A stretch of 64,000 nucleotides of DNA, taken from NCBI GenBank assembly GCA_910575545.1, contig CAJTFH010000016.1, positions 1-64,000 on the forward strand, in the 5' to 3' direction. Each line of letters begins with the position of its first letter. Positions within the stretch are counted from its first letter, which is position 1. The translations under genes were made by a program, and so were the position numbers. The DNA comes from Bacteroidales bacterium. Its GTDB lineage: Bacteria > Bacteroidota > Bacteroidia > Bacteroidales > Muribaculaceae. Positions 48,701 to 56,692 of this stretch are shown in pieces. A model generated the notes under the pieces. That model was not told the DNA's origin and did no database searches. It saw only the letters and a list, made by a program, of their open reading frames with translations.

Positions 48701-48810
48701 ATAAAGGCTATGATCCTGATATCGTTGGCGGTGTGTTCGCGCAGGGTATCGACGGAGGCCATTTCCCCAATGCCCGCCAGTTCAGCGTGGGTCTGCAAGT
48801 TTCATTCTAA
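45772..48810 (+). CDS. SusC-like TonB-dependent glycan transporter (locus 2)
   Basis: A 1,012-residue transporter starting at GTG (45772), which places MKIYRYHK directly before a signal peptide (ending SASAA). The regulatory-like domain (VSGTVTDDANEPLIGVSV), TonB-box-like DQVVVIGYGTQKKADL, the SusC plug hallmark (AIYGARGANGVILITTKKG) and a barrel ending FSVGLQVSF are all present. The SusD gene starts 15 nt later. In context it should import arabinose- or galactose-rich oligosaccharides. Confidence 0.95.
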   Translation: MKIYRYHKAAFIALLLFAMGLSASAAELLRVSGTVTDDANEPLIGVSVVLKGGSAATATDVDGAFAISAPADGTLTFSYIGYGSRDVKIDGRSQINVVLAEESVMLDQVVVIGYGTQKKADLTGSVAVVDMDKARKMPATDIASMLQGQVGGVSVGTSSQPGAMASIRVRGVGSFSNVGPLYVIDGMIVNDANNLNPNEIESMQVLKDASAAAIYGARGANGVILITTKKGKAGKPTLDVSANVSISQMPKTIKMMRGKEFMYYNEQGYLNAGANWPAASIEPGTILPDTDWQKAVYQNGVTQDYNLVYTQGTENLHTSLSAGYMQQTGVVKGPEYQRFTVRFNNDATYRALTVGENFTYQHTKSDDYIASPFWDALTTPSVIPVRDPDEPSGKGGYGYGSSFFPTYISNPVGLQERYDNESVNDRIIGNVFAELNLFKYFKYRFNIGLDAWWGRMKRLDHGYTLRMASGEQRYENKLNDIRDSRYSLIIENTLTYSQSIAKNNITALLGYTMEDVNWHYLEAEGYNQKVDNLAQIDLVGEQNNMHGSRQERRMTSILARVDYNYDNRYYFQFNFRSDGCSKFGPNKRRGNFPSFSLGWRPSEEAFWEPLRDVVNNVKIRGSWGKIGDMQALGNYSYIPSINHTGPYEGFNAVFGPSGNETLHPGATQSSRVNVNLGWETKTTTNVGIDFDLFNSRLYGSFDWYNAVSSDLLYNIKTAWATGTDYLWTNYGKMRNRGVEIMIGWRDRVGDFSYSVSANLSTVRNKVITLGESFYQDGICRTEEGRSISEFYARRFGGIFQSMDEVYAHTTTLPDGTVKILQPNAQPGDVRYIDVNGDGKINDDDRDWVGSPLPKFEAGLNFTAEWKGIDFNMFWTSRYGNKIYNNVWVSCLQFKVDNIPAEARPWTWDNPSTEYPRMYANATDNTMASDRFIEDGSFLRLKNLQLGYTVPQNITRKFYVEKLRVYVSGQNLWTITKYKGYDPDIVGGVFAQGIDGGHFPNARQFSVGLQVSF

Positions 48811-48825
48811 CCTTGATTACACTCA

Positions 48826-50424
48826 ATGAAAGTCATGAAAACAACAATCATAAAGTTTATGGCAGGGCTGATGCTTGCAACCGCAGCGGCATCGTGCAGC
48901 GACGACTGGCTGACCCTGACAGACCCCAACCAAGAGACCAGCGACACCTTCTGGCAGACAGAGGAGCAGTTCCAGCAGGGGTTGTATGCGGGTTATGCCA
49001 CTTTGCGCCGCCCGGGCGTTTTCAGCCGCTGGTTCCACATATTGATGGTTCTGCGCGGCGACGAGGGCTACAGCACCTCGCCCAACATGGAGTTCCAGGC
49101 GGTAGCCAACTTCAAGATGAGCAGCTACACCTATGAAAGCAACGAGTCGGTTAACCTGCCTTGGAAAGAGGTTTCGCAGATGATATATTATGTTAACCAG
49201 GTTGTGGATAATGTCAACGACCACGGATATTCGGTTATGTCGAAAGAGACCGCCGACGGTATCCTCGGACAGGCATATTTCCTGCGCGGCCTCGGGTTCT
49301 GGTACATGGCCGGGACATATGGCAAATATCCCCGCCAGGTGTCGTCGATATCTGATGGCGAAATCATCGGCCAGGAGGCCTTGTGGAAGCAGGCTTTGGC
49401 CGATTTCGATGCAGCGTCGAAAATACTGCCTGAGAAATGGCCCGCATCTGAAGCCGGCCGTCCCACATGCGGCGGCGCCCTTGGCATGATGGCCCGCTGC
49501 AACATGCAGATTGCCGGGATATGCAAGCGTCCATGGGAGAACCGCTCCGGTGAGGCCCGCCAGTGGTGGGAAGCTGCCAAAAAGAACATGGATGAGATTT
49601 TCAAACTCGGCATCTATGACCTTGTGAACAACTGGCTCGACAATTTCACCGAATCGAATGAGAATAATGTAGAGTCGCTGGTGGAAATAAACTTCAAGAA
49701 CGGTCTGGTCGATGGTAAAGAGGTTGGTATGCAGCGCCCTAAATTCCTCGGATTGTATCTTTCGTCGGGAGAAGGCGCCTGGGACGACGGTTCGGCGCGC
49801 GGCTGGATGCTGCAGGAGTTCGACAAAGAACGCGACAAAGACGGTAACCCTGACATGCGCAAGCGTTATACCCTTACTTGGGTAGACCAGACAGACAATA
49901 CCAACTATTATGGCAAGACTTTGGCCGGGTGGGGTTCGGCTATCGGTGGCGACAACGGCCCGAAAGAGTGCTACTGGCGCAAATACACCAGTGTTGACAC
50001 TGACAACCTTCCTGAGGATTATTCATCGGGCACGAACTTCCGTCTGCTTCGTTTGGCTGATGTCTATCTGATGTATGCCGAGGTGATTAACGAACTCGAC
50101 GGCAACCGCGCCGATGCGGTGGAATATATGAACAAGGTGCGCCGCCGCGTTAATATGCCTGAGCTTAAAGCAACGCAGTTTAACGACTATGAGAGCATTA
50201 AGGAGCAGTTGCGCCACGACCGCCTGGTTGAGCTTTGCGGCGAATGCACCCGTTGGAACGACCTTGACCGCTGGGGCGACATCCACACCCAGGAAGGTGT
50301 GAACAAGATTGCAGAGCGCGACCCCGACTTCCTCACCTATAAAGTAGGGCAAACGCATCTCTACGCCATCCCCGAACATGAGATTTCTCTATTCCCAGGT
50401 CTGACGCAGCACCCGGGCTATTGA
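48826..50424 (+). CDS. SusD-like surface glycan-binding lipoprotein (locus 2)
   Basis: A 532-residue lipoprotein (TAAASCSDDW). It has the SusD fold with AYFLRGLGFWYMAGTYGKYP in the core and RLLRLADVYLMYAEVINEL plus RHDRLVELCGECTRWNDLDRWG near the end. It is paired with the SusC gene. An ATG three codons in (48835) is an alternative start. Confidence 0.95.
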   Translation: MKVMKTTIIKFMAGLMLATAAASCSDDWLTLTDPNQETSDTFWQTEEQFQQGLYAGYATLRRPGVFSRWFHILMVLRGDEGYSTSPNMEFQAVANFKMSSYTYESNESVNLPWKEVSQMIYYVNQVVDNVNDHGYSVMSKETADGILGQAYFLRGLGFWYMAGTYGKYPRQVSSISDGEIIGQEALWKQALADFDAASKILPEKWPASEAGRPTCGGALGMMARCNMQIAGICKRPWENRSGEARQWWEAAKKNMDEIFKLGIYDLVNNWLDNFTESNENNVESLVEINFKNGLVDGKEVGMQRPKFLGLYLSSGEGAWDDGSARGWMLQEFDKERDKDGNPDMRKRYTLTWVDQTDNTNYYGKTLAGWGSAIGGDNGPKECYWRKYTSVDTDNLPEDYSSGTNFRLLRLADVYLMYAEVINELDGNRADAVEYMNKVRRRVNMPELKATQFNDYESIKEQLRHDRLVELCGECTRWNDLDRWGDIHTQEGVNKIAERDPDFLTYKVGQTHLYAIPEHEISLFPGLTQHPGY

Positions 50425-50482
50425 TTGGGATTATGCATAAGTTGTAAATATTCACCAACTTAACCACGATTTTAAGAAAACG

Positions 50483-51607
50483 ATGAAAAACTGTTTCAAA
50501 TATATCGCGTTTTTTGCCTGCGCAGCCGCCATGGCTACCACCACCGGCTGCGCCGACACCGACGGCGACGGTGAAGGGGAATTCGAGTGGACCGGAAGCG
50601 AGAACCCTCAGAACACCTCCTACCGCAACCCGGTGTGGGAGCCGTCGTTGGCCGGGGGCACTGTGTTCAAAGCCGCATCGAGCTTTGTGGCCATCTCTTC
50701 GGAGACGCAGTGGGCTGCAGGTGTTGACTATTGCTGCCCCACGCTCCAGTCGAGCAACCTGATGGACTGGGCCAACAACCCCCAGATGTCTTTTACCCTC
50801 GACCAGCCCGGCGAACCTGATGAAGATGGAAACCCGACTGTGGTTGCCGGAAGCCGTCCGCAATGGATTACCGCGCCGATAACCAAAGTTAGTGCGGATT
50901 TTGCCAAGACTGTTGCGGGGGCAAACTACTGGATGGTCTACAGTACCGGTAAAGACAATGCCATAGGAGCTGCCACTGCGTCTTCGTCGGGCCGTGGCCC
51001 GTATGCCGATATGGGCAAATTCCTTTCGGCTGAAGACCTGGGAGTCACAACGCTTACTGCACCTTCGCTGACAGTGATTGCCAATGTTAATTTCGTGTTG
51101 GGCTATACCACAGAGAGCGGCTCGTATATCCAGCAGCTTAATCTGCGCCGTGGCCAGACACCCACAATGAAGGGGAAGGCTACGAAGGTGGCCGCTGCCG
51201 GTTTCTCTGAAATCACCCTTATGCGCACCGATGCCAAGAATTTCTATCTGTTCGGCACAGTCCGCAATGGCGACCGCACTGAAATCCGCTATGCACATGC
51301 CGATGCCCTCACCGGCCCTTACAAAGACCATGCCGGTGTTGAACTGACCGACGGCGCTTCGATGGGCGACCTGTTGGTAGAAAGTGGCTCTGAGTATGTT
51401 TCGCCCTGCAACCCGATGCATGTGTTTGCCAGTGATAACGGCAAATACTACATCGCCTACAATGCCACCCGTGCCGGTCAGGATAAACTGCCGAGCGGAT
51501 TCCTGCGCCAGCCGCTGTTTGTTAGCCCGCTGGAAATGGGTGAGGACGGATGGTTTGTGAACACCGTGACGGTTAAGTCGGGTTGGACCAAGCCTCGGTT
51601 TGAATAA
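50483..51607 (+). CDS. GH43-fold lipoprotein lacking catalytic acids, probable surface glycan-binding protein
   Basis: A 374-residue lipoprotein (TTTGCADTD). The blade pattern is that of a five-bladed GH43-type propeller: YRNPVWEPSLAGGTVFKAAS, TAPSLTVIANVNFVLGYT, EITLMRTDAKNFYLFGT, PCNPMHVFASDNGKYYIAYN. Where GH43 enzymes have the base in NPV..DPS and the second Asp in IDPS, this protein has EPS and TAPS, and no clear EGP acid motif. It is therefore probably a binding protein evolved from an enzyme, standing in the usual SusE/SGBP position right after SusD. The loss of acids is visible; the binding role is inference. Confidence 0.65.
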   Translation: MKNCFKYIAFFACAAAMATTTGCADTDGDGEGEFEWTGSENPQNTSYRNPVWEPSLAGGTVFKAASSFVAISSETQWAAGVDYCCPTLQSSNLMDWANNPQMSFTLDQPGEPDEDGNPTVVAGSRPQWITAPITKVSADFAKTVAGANYWMVYSTGKDNAIGAATASSSGRGPYADMGKFLSAEDLGVTTLTAPSLTVIANVNFVLGYTTESGSYIQQLNLRRGQTPTMKGKATKVAAAGFSEITLMRTDAKNFYLFGTVRNGDRTEIRYAHADALTGPYKDHAGVELTDGASMGDLLVESGSEYVSPCNPMHVFASDNGKYYIAYNATRAGQDKLPSGFLRQPLFVSPLEMGEDGWFVNTVTVKSGWTKPRFE

Positions 51608-51704
51608 TATAATGTAGCGGCATAAAAGCGGATTCACCGGGGTGCATCCCTGCACAGAGGTGCAATCTAATGAGAGTATAATTTATTGTTTGAGGTCTGA
51701 AATT

Positions 51705-51733
51705 GGCAAGGCGCCGGGCGGCGGCGCTTTGCC
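51705..51733 (+). terminator. GC-rich hairpin between the SGBP-like and FG-GAP genes
   Basis: 51705-51716 pairs with 51722-51733 (12 positions, one G-U wobble; 5-nt loop). It may lower expression of the downstream enzymes relative to the SusC/D section. Confidence 0.6.
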
Positions 51734-51813
51734 AACCCCTCTCCTACGTGCCGCCATTAAAGGAGACTATTATAATAAACCACTATTAATTAATAATTTA
51801 ACCTATTACATCC

Positions 51814-53760
51814 ATGAAGAAATATCTATCTTTACTTCTCGGAGCTGCTACGGTTGCATCGGCGAGCGCAGCCATCACGGTTGACAAGCAGGATCTGACC
51901 CATGCGCTTATCTATTCAGGTCATTGTGAGATTGACATCAACAATGACGGTATTCTCGACCTCATTTATTCCGGAGAAGTGCGCGAGCAGACCAGCGGCC
52001 GTCTGATTGAAGATTCCGAAGGCAATGAAACGCAGATTAAATTCAACACTTTCCAGATGGTTTGGAATCCTGCAACAAAGTCGTATGATATTTCAGAGTT
52101 CCCCTATTATTTCGCCAATAAGCCTTATTTCGCAGTTACCGACTGGGACGGTGACGGCCTGACAGATTTCTTCGTATCGGGTGAAGCACGTAATGGTGTT
52201 GACACAACCCAGTTTGGTCTGTATCTCAACAACGGCGACGGCACATTCCGCCACCAGCCCATTACTGTAGTAGATGAAGAGGGTAGCACACTTGAGATGT
52301 TCGACCCGAAATGTGTTGATTTCGGCGATTTCAACAGCGACGGCCGCATGGATATCGTGGCTCTCGGCTACAAGGCTTATGATGATGGCCGCAAGGATTA
52401 TACCGGTGTGCTCATCAATAACGGAGACTTCAACTTCACTCTGACTAACCACCACCTTCTGTCGAGCGACGGTGAGACCAACTATGAGTTCGCTCTCTCG
52501 ATTCTGAAGGCTGCCGACCTCAATAACGACGGTTACTGCGACTTCCTGGCGCAGGGCAACGTTGATAACGGCGACGATTTCCGTCCGGTTAAAAACGGGG
52601 CTCCTGTAGGCCGTTATTTTGCAGCCTGCCTGAATCTGGGGGCTGATTCCTATCCTGAAACACAATTGTATGACCTCGGTCTGGGCGACGGTGTGTCGCA
52701 TTATTACGGCCATGGCGACATCCATGTGGCTGACTTCAATAACGATGGTGTGCCTGACATCTTTGTAGGTGGCGAATCTCCTAAAGACGGTTCAGCATGG
52801 GGGCCTGAAGAATTCTCTTATAACTGGCAGCTTCTGCAGGGAAAGATTGCAGGCGACAAATCGGTGTCATATAACGATATATCTTCACAGCAGGCTTTCT
52901 ATCACAAAGATATCCGCCCTCTTAACGACCAGAACGGCACACGTGCCATCGACTATAACGGTAATGGCTTGTATGACCTGTTTATTCCCGGATGGTGCAC
53001 AACCATGCTTGATAACTCGGGCAACACCCAGGCAGGATGGTTCTTCCCCAATGAAAATGGAAGTTTCGCCAATTTCGAGCGTGTTCCTGGTTCTTCGGAG
53101 ACCGGTGTGTTCTTCACTGAAAACGGGGTTTCCGGTGAACGCCACTACGGCTTTTTCGGCCAAAGCTGGGACAACACGTACTACAGCGACGATGAAGGAA
53201 GCGAATTCAAGACAGGCCGCATGATTATGTTCTCTGTGAACCCCAACCAGAAGGCTGCCCGCCCCGACGCTCCTGCATCTGCTAAGGCTACTGTTGACGA
53301 ATCTGGTAATGTTGCACTTGAATGGACTGCGGCCGCTACCTCTCAGCCTAACGTTACGTATGAGTATTATATCTACGACAAGGGCTCGAAGAAATACTAT
53401 ACCGGTGTTCCCGCTTTCGTTGGCGGCGACAAAGATGGTGTGCGCACCACTCTGGCCCAGGGCCGCGCTTTCATGAACAAGAACCTGCTTCTGGTCGGTA
53501 TGCCCGACGGCGACTACGAATGGGGCGTGCAGACTGTTAATGCCGGTCTGGAAGGCTCGAAATTCACCAAAGGTAATGACTTCCGCGTAGGTGCCGGTGC
53601 CGGCATCCAGGGTGTGCTTGCCAACGGCAATGCCGAGGTCGTTGCAACCGAATACTACGACATGGCCGGTCGCCGCGTCGCCGCCGCTGCCGAAGGTGTG
53701 GTTATCGAGAAGACCATCTATGCCGACGGTAATGTAGCCGTGAGCAAGGTGGTTAGATAA
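51814..53760 (+). CDS. Secreted FG-GAP/VCBS propeller protein with sorting-like tail
   Basis: A 648-residue secreted protein (signal ending ASASA). At least six FG-GAP-like repeats carry calcium-type loops such as DINNDGILD, DWDGDGLTD, DFNSDGRMD, DLNNDGYCD and DFNNDGVPD, forming an integrin-alpha-like propeller (~25-480). An Fn3-like module follows (~485-590), then a tail with YYDMAGRRVAAAAEGV. No catalytic motif is seen. It is probably a calcium-stabilised surface binding protein of the locus. Confidence 0.82.
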   Translation: MKKYLSLLLGAATVASASAAITVDKQDLTHALIYSGHCEIDINNDGILDLIYSGEVREQTSGRLIEDSEGNETQIKFNTFQMVWNPATKSYDISEFPYYFANKPYFAVTDWDGDGLTDFFVSGEARNGVDTTQFGLYLNNGDGTFRHQPITVVDEEGSTLEMFDPKCVDFGDFNSDGRMDIVALGYKAYDDGRKDYTGVLINNGDFNFTLTNHHLLSSDGETNYEFALSILKAADLNNDGYCDFLAQGNVDNGDDFRPVKNGAPVGRYFAACLNLGADSYPETQLYDLGLGDGVSHYYGHGDIHVADFNNDGVPDIFVGGESPKDGSAWGPEEFSYNWQLLQGKIAGDKSVSYNDISSQQAFYHKDIRPLNDQNGTRAIDYNGNGLYDLFIPGWCTTMLDNSGNTQAGWFFPNENGSFANFERVPGSSETGVFFTENGVSGERHYGFFGQSWDNTYYSDDEGSEFKTGRMIMFSVNPNQKAARPDAPASAKATVDESGNVALEWTAAATSQPNVTYEYYIYDKGSKKYYTGVPAFVGGDKDGVRTTLAQGRAFMNKNLLLVGMPDGDYEWGVQTVNAGLEGSKFTKGNDFRVGAGAGIQGVLANGNAEVVATEYYDMAGRRVAAAAEGVVIEKTIYADGNVAVSKVVR

Positions 53761-53856
53761 GAAGTAAGAAGCGAGAAGTCGCAAGTCATAAGTTGGAAGA
53801 TTTGTAACTTGTAACTTATGACTTAAGGCTTGCGATTTGCGACTTACGACTTGCAA
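53761..53856. repeat. Two opposed arrays of 7-nt repeats
   Basis: After the stop codon there are five copies of a GAAGTAA-like heptamer (53761-53795), then eight in-register copies of CTTRYRA-like heptamers (53801-53856: TTTGTAA, CTTGTAA, CTTATGA, CTTAAGG, CTTGCGA, TTTGCGA, CTTACGA, CTTGCAA). The two arrays are roughly inverted relative to each other; AAGTCATAAGTT (53783-53794) and AACTTATGACTT (53813-53824) pair perfectly, so the RNA folds into a long hairpin. Confidence 0.8.
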
Positions 53857-53881
53857 AAATTGTCTGAGTTGCTTAATTTTG
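53851..53881 (+). promoter_or_regulatory. Promoter before the small sorting-domain gene
   Basis: TTG (53851-53853), a 20-nt spacer and TAATTTTG (53874-53881). The -33 element falls in the last heptamer of the repeat array. The start codon is at 53965. Confidence 0.6.
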
Positions 53882-53964
53882 GCAAAACTAATGGTGGCCG
53901 GGCGCTACTTGTGGTGTCCCGGCCACTTTTCATACCATTCATAACCAATCATAGATAAAACAAG

Positions 53965-54561
53965 ATGAAAAGAATACTTACCGCAGGGGTGTTGTCGGTA
54001 GCGGTCGCGCTGGGATGTGCCGCCCAGGCGATTGTCAGGATGCCCGTTGAGCAGAATCCTCTGTTTGAGGTGTCTACTTCAAAAGTTGAGATTGCCATGC
54101 CTGAAGAGGGTGGCGGTGTGCTGCTGGGCGGCAATGTAGTTGTCACGGGTGGCAGCGGGGTTTATACCTACCGCTGGTACACACCGCAGGGGAAAGAACT
54201 CGGCACGGAATCGACCTGTATGGCGGAAACTCCCGGAGTGTATATGCTCGACATAACCGACGGGTGTGATTGTCTGCAGACTGTTGAATTCAACCTTACT
54301 TCGGCATCAATTGACGGTGCGGAGATAGCCACGCTCCATATCGGCCCAAATCCGACTTCCGGGGTTGTCTATATAGAAGGGTTCAACGCAGTGCGCATCG
54401 CTGCTGTTGATATGGCCGGACGTTTGGTTTCTGTTGTGGAGAGCATCGGCGGCCAGCCCATTACAGATGCTGATTATTCGGCTTTGCCCCAAGGGGAATA
54501 TATCCTCACTCTGGCATCGGCCGATGGCGCTAAGGCGGTCTATCGCCTGATTAAGCGTTAA
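53965..54561 (+). CDS. Small secreted protein: Ig/PKD-like domain plus type A sorting-like tail
   Basis: A 198-residue protein with a signal peptide (ALGCAAQA), one Ig/PKD-like strand set (GGNVVVTGGSGVYTYRWYTP, then ETPGVYMLDITDGCDC) and a textbook C-terminal tail (LHIGPNPTSGVVYIEG, DMAGRLVS, LPQGEYILTL). The module order matches T9SS cargo ends. It has no catalytic residues. Its own promoter suggests regulation apart from the SusC/D section. Confidence 0.75.
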   Translation: MKRILTAGVLSVAVALGCAAQAIVRMPVEQNPLFEVSTSKVEIAMPEEGGGVLLGGNVVVTGGSGVYTYRWYTPQGKELGTESTCMAETPGVYMLDITDGCDCLQTVEFNLTSASIDGAEIATLHIGPNPTSGVVYIEGFNAVRIAAVDMAGRLVSVVESIGGQPITDADYSALPQGEYILTLASADGAKAVYRLIKR

Positions 54562-54617
54562 AATTCCCGGGTAGGACAGTAACTGCCTAACAATCATTTT
54601 CATAAATTCCGACTATA

Positions 54618-56633
54618 ATGAAACTACGATATATACCGGCCATCTTGGCCATGGCTGCTATGCCGCTGATGGTGTGGGCTGAGCGCATGGTGAGCTATGC
54701 CCGTGCCAACCAGAATGTTACTCTCGACCTTGAGTGGACGGCCGATAACTATGGCGACATAACCTGGCAGATTTCAACCGACAATGGCGCGACATGGACT
54801 GATGTCAATGGTGCCACCGGTCCTACATACACGTTTAAAGTGACCGCCCCGGTGCTTTGCCGCGCGGTGGTGAAAGGTGACCCTGCCTGTCCGGCGATAA
54901 TTAAGGAGAGAGAGGTGAGGCCTGTAAGTTTCGATGCCAACGTGGTTACGCTGGGGAGCAACAGCGCAGAATTGGAGATTTCAAACATCGATTTCAAGGG
55001 TGCGGATGTGGTTGAATATGGCTATGCGGCTCTAATACAGGGCACAGGGCGCACATATTCGGCTATACCGCGCATAAAGGTGGGCGATGCGCTGCCCGAG
55101 GGCGATGCGTTTACAATAGAGTGTAAAGGGCTTCAACCGGCAACGCAATATTCCATAAGACCGTATTTCGCAACCGCCGACGGTTCTGTTATTTTCGGCG
55201 CGGGGAAACTTGCCACTACCATAGAGGGTATTGCATGGGATACGGAAGACTGGGTTATCGAGAAGGATTGTGTGGAGGTTCCTTTCTCTCTTCCCGGGGT
55301 AAGCGGAACTACCGAGGTTGAATTCTGGTTTGGTAAAGACCGCAATTCTCTTAAGAAATACAGCACCCACAGGGCGGGTTCGGGAAAATACCGTTCCGCC
55401 AAGATTACAGGGCTGGCACCGGGAACTGAATATATCGCTGTGGCCAAGGCGAAAATTGACGGCGATATGCAGGAAATAGAGAAGACTGTGAAGACCTGGA
55501 GTGATTATTCCTCTTTTCCGGTTGACAACACAGTTAAACCTGTAAGCCATACGGTTGAGTGGGACAGAACTAAAAAACTTGTGAATCTGACTCCGGAGGT
55601 GCTGCAGGTTGAATATCCCCGCATGTGCCGTGTTGATGAAAACAAGATTCTCCTGACATATCACGGTGGCTCGACTGATCATTGGCAGAATTCATATCTC
55701 CGGAAAAGCTACGACAATGGTAAGACCTGGACTGATCCTGTGACAATCTACAGTATCGGGACTGCTTTCCATGGTTGCAATTACTACCGTATCTGCAACC
55801 CTGAAATGACCAAATTACAGAACGGCTGGATTATCCTGACCGTGGTTGCTAACGGAAATCCTGAGGGGAACGAGAACAGCAAGGTGCTGGCTTGCATATC
55901 TAAAGACGGTGGCGAGACATGGGGTGACCCGATTATCGTTGGTCGCGGCCGCACTTGGGAACCCCAGGTTGTGCAGCTTCCTAACGGCGAACTGGAACTG
56001 TTGGTGTCGTCGGAAGCAAAATGGTGGGATACCGATCGTAAGAATATGAAACAGGAAATTCTCAGCACCCGCTCGACCGACAACGGTGAAACCTGGACAA
56101 CATACAAGCGTGCAAGCTTCAAGCCCGGAGCCCGCGACGGTATGCCGGTGGCGGTTGTCATGCAGGGTAACAAGGGTGTTCTTTTCATCGAGGAGAGCGT
56201 CAACGGCAATATCGCTCCTTCGCTTGTTCACCGTCCGCTTGACGGAGAATGGGACACTTCTGAATGGGACGAGGTTAACGACGAAAACCGCTGGCACACC
56301 GGTCTGAACAAATATGCCGGAGCGCCTTACATGATTCAGCTTCCGACGGGTGAGTTCCTGATAATGGCCCATACCAATCAGACCGGCGCTGTGTGGCAGA
56401 CCAACCGCCCGCAGGTGATGATGGCCGACAACACGGGTCATAATTTCAAGTATTCACGTCTGCCGCTGAGCGGAAGTTCGCCTTTGCCGGCCGGCACGGG
56501 TGCATATTACAACTCGTTCTTCCTATATGATAACGACACAGTCTGGCTTCTGATTACCTGCGCCAAATATGAGGGCGACAAGCGCATCGAAAGTGATGTT
56601 ATGATGCTTGAAGGGAAGATTGTGGAGAAGTGA
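54618..56633 (+). CDS. Sialidase-fold glycosidase, probably GH93-like
   Basis: A 671-residue exported protein. The first ~300 residues are beta-sandwich/Fn3-like modules (LDLEWTADNYGDITWQIS, GLQPATQYSIRPYF). The rest is a six-bladed propeller with Asp-boxes SYDNGKTW, SKDGGETW and STDNGETW. RTWEPQVVQLPNGELELLVS resembles the exo-arabinanase family GH93 more than true sialidases, since the Arg triad typical of GH33 is not evident. In a locus with GH43 and GH2 genes, an exo-acting arabinan enzyme fits. The fold is firm; the family number is moderate. Confidence 0.68.
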   Translation: MKLRYIPAILAMAAMPLMVWAERMVSYARANQNVTLDLEWTADNYGDITWQISTDNGATWTDVNGATGPTYTFKVTAPVLCRAVVKGDPACPAIIKEREVRPVSFDANVVTLGSNSAELEISNIDFKGADVVEYGYAALIQGTGRTYSAIPRIKVGDALPEGDAFTIECKGLQPATQYSIRPYFATADGSVIFGAGKLATTIEGIAWDTEDWVIEKDCVEVPFSLPGVSGTTEVEFWFGKDRNSLKKYSTHRAGSGKYRSAKITGLAPGTEYIAVAKAKIDGDMQEIEKTVKTWSDYSSFPVDNTVKPVSHTVEWDRTKKLVNLTPEVLQVEYPRMCRVDENKILLTYHGGSTDHWQNSYLRKSYDNGKTWTDPVTIYSIGTAFHGCNYYRICNPEMTKLQNGWIILTVVANGNPEGNENSKVLACISKDGGETWGDPIIVGRGRTWEPQVVQLPNGELELLVSSEAKWWDTDRKNMKQEILSTRSTDNGETWTTYKRASFKPGARDGMPVAVVMQGNKGVLFIEESVNGNIAPSLVHRPLDGEWDTSEWDEVNDENRWHTGLNKYAGAPYMIQLPTGEFLIMAHTNQTGAVWQTNRPQVMMADNTGHNFKYSRLPLSGSSPLPAGTGAYYNSFFLYDNDTVWLLITCAKYEGDKRIESDVMMLEGKIVEK

Positions 56634-56692
56634 GGGGATGTTTTGTTTTGGGGTGTAGAGGGGGATTGTGTTGAGAATAAACCGATTTGAGT

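Noticed and set aside
50333-51655. 440-codon minus-strand frame opposite the GH43-fold lipoprotein
   Set aside because: Antisense shadow; the plus strand has a lipobox, blade repeats and operon spacing.
51642-51884. 80-codon frame overlapping the FG-GAP gene start
   Set aside because: It runs through the GC-rich hairpin and into another frame of a gene with a good signal peptide.
53761-53856. CRISPR-like array
   Set aside because: Repeats are 7 nt, contiguous and degenerate, with no spacers and no cas genes nearby.
54618-56633. GH33 sialidase
   Set aside because: Asp-boxes are present but the arginine triad and Tyr/Glu pattern of GH33 could not be found; WEP...LPNGEL fits GH93-type proteins better.
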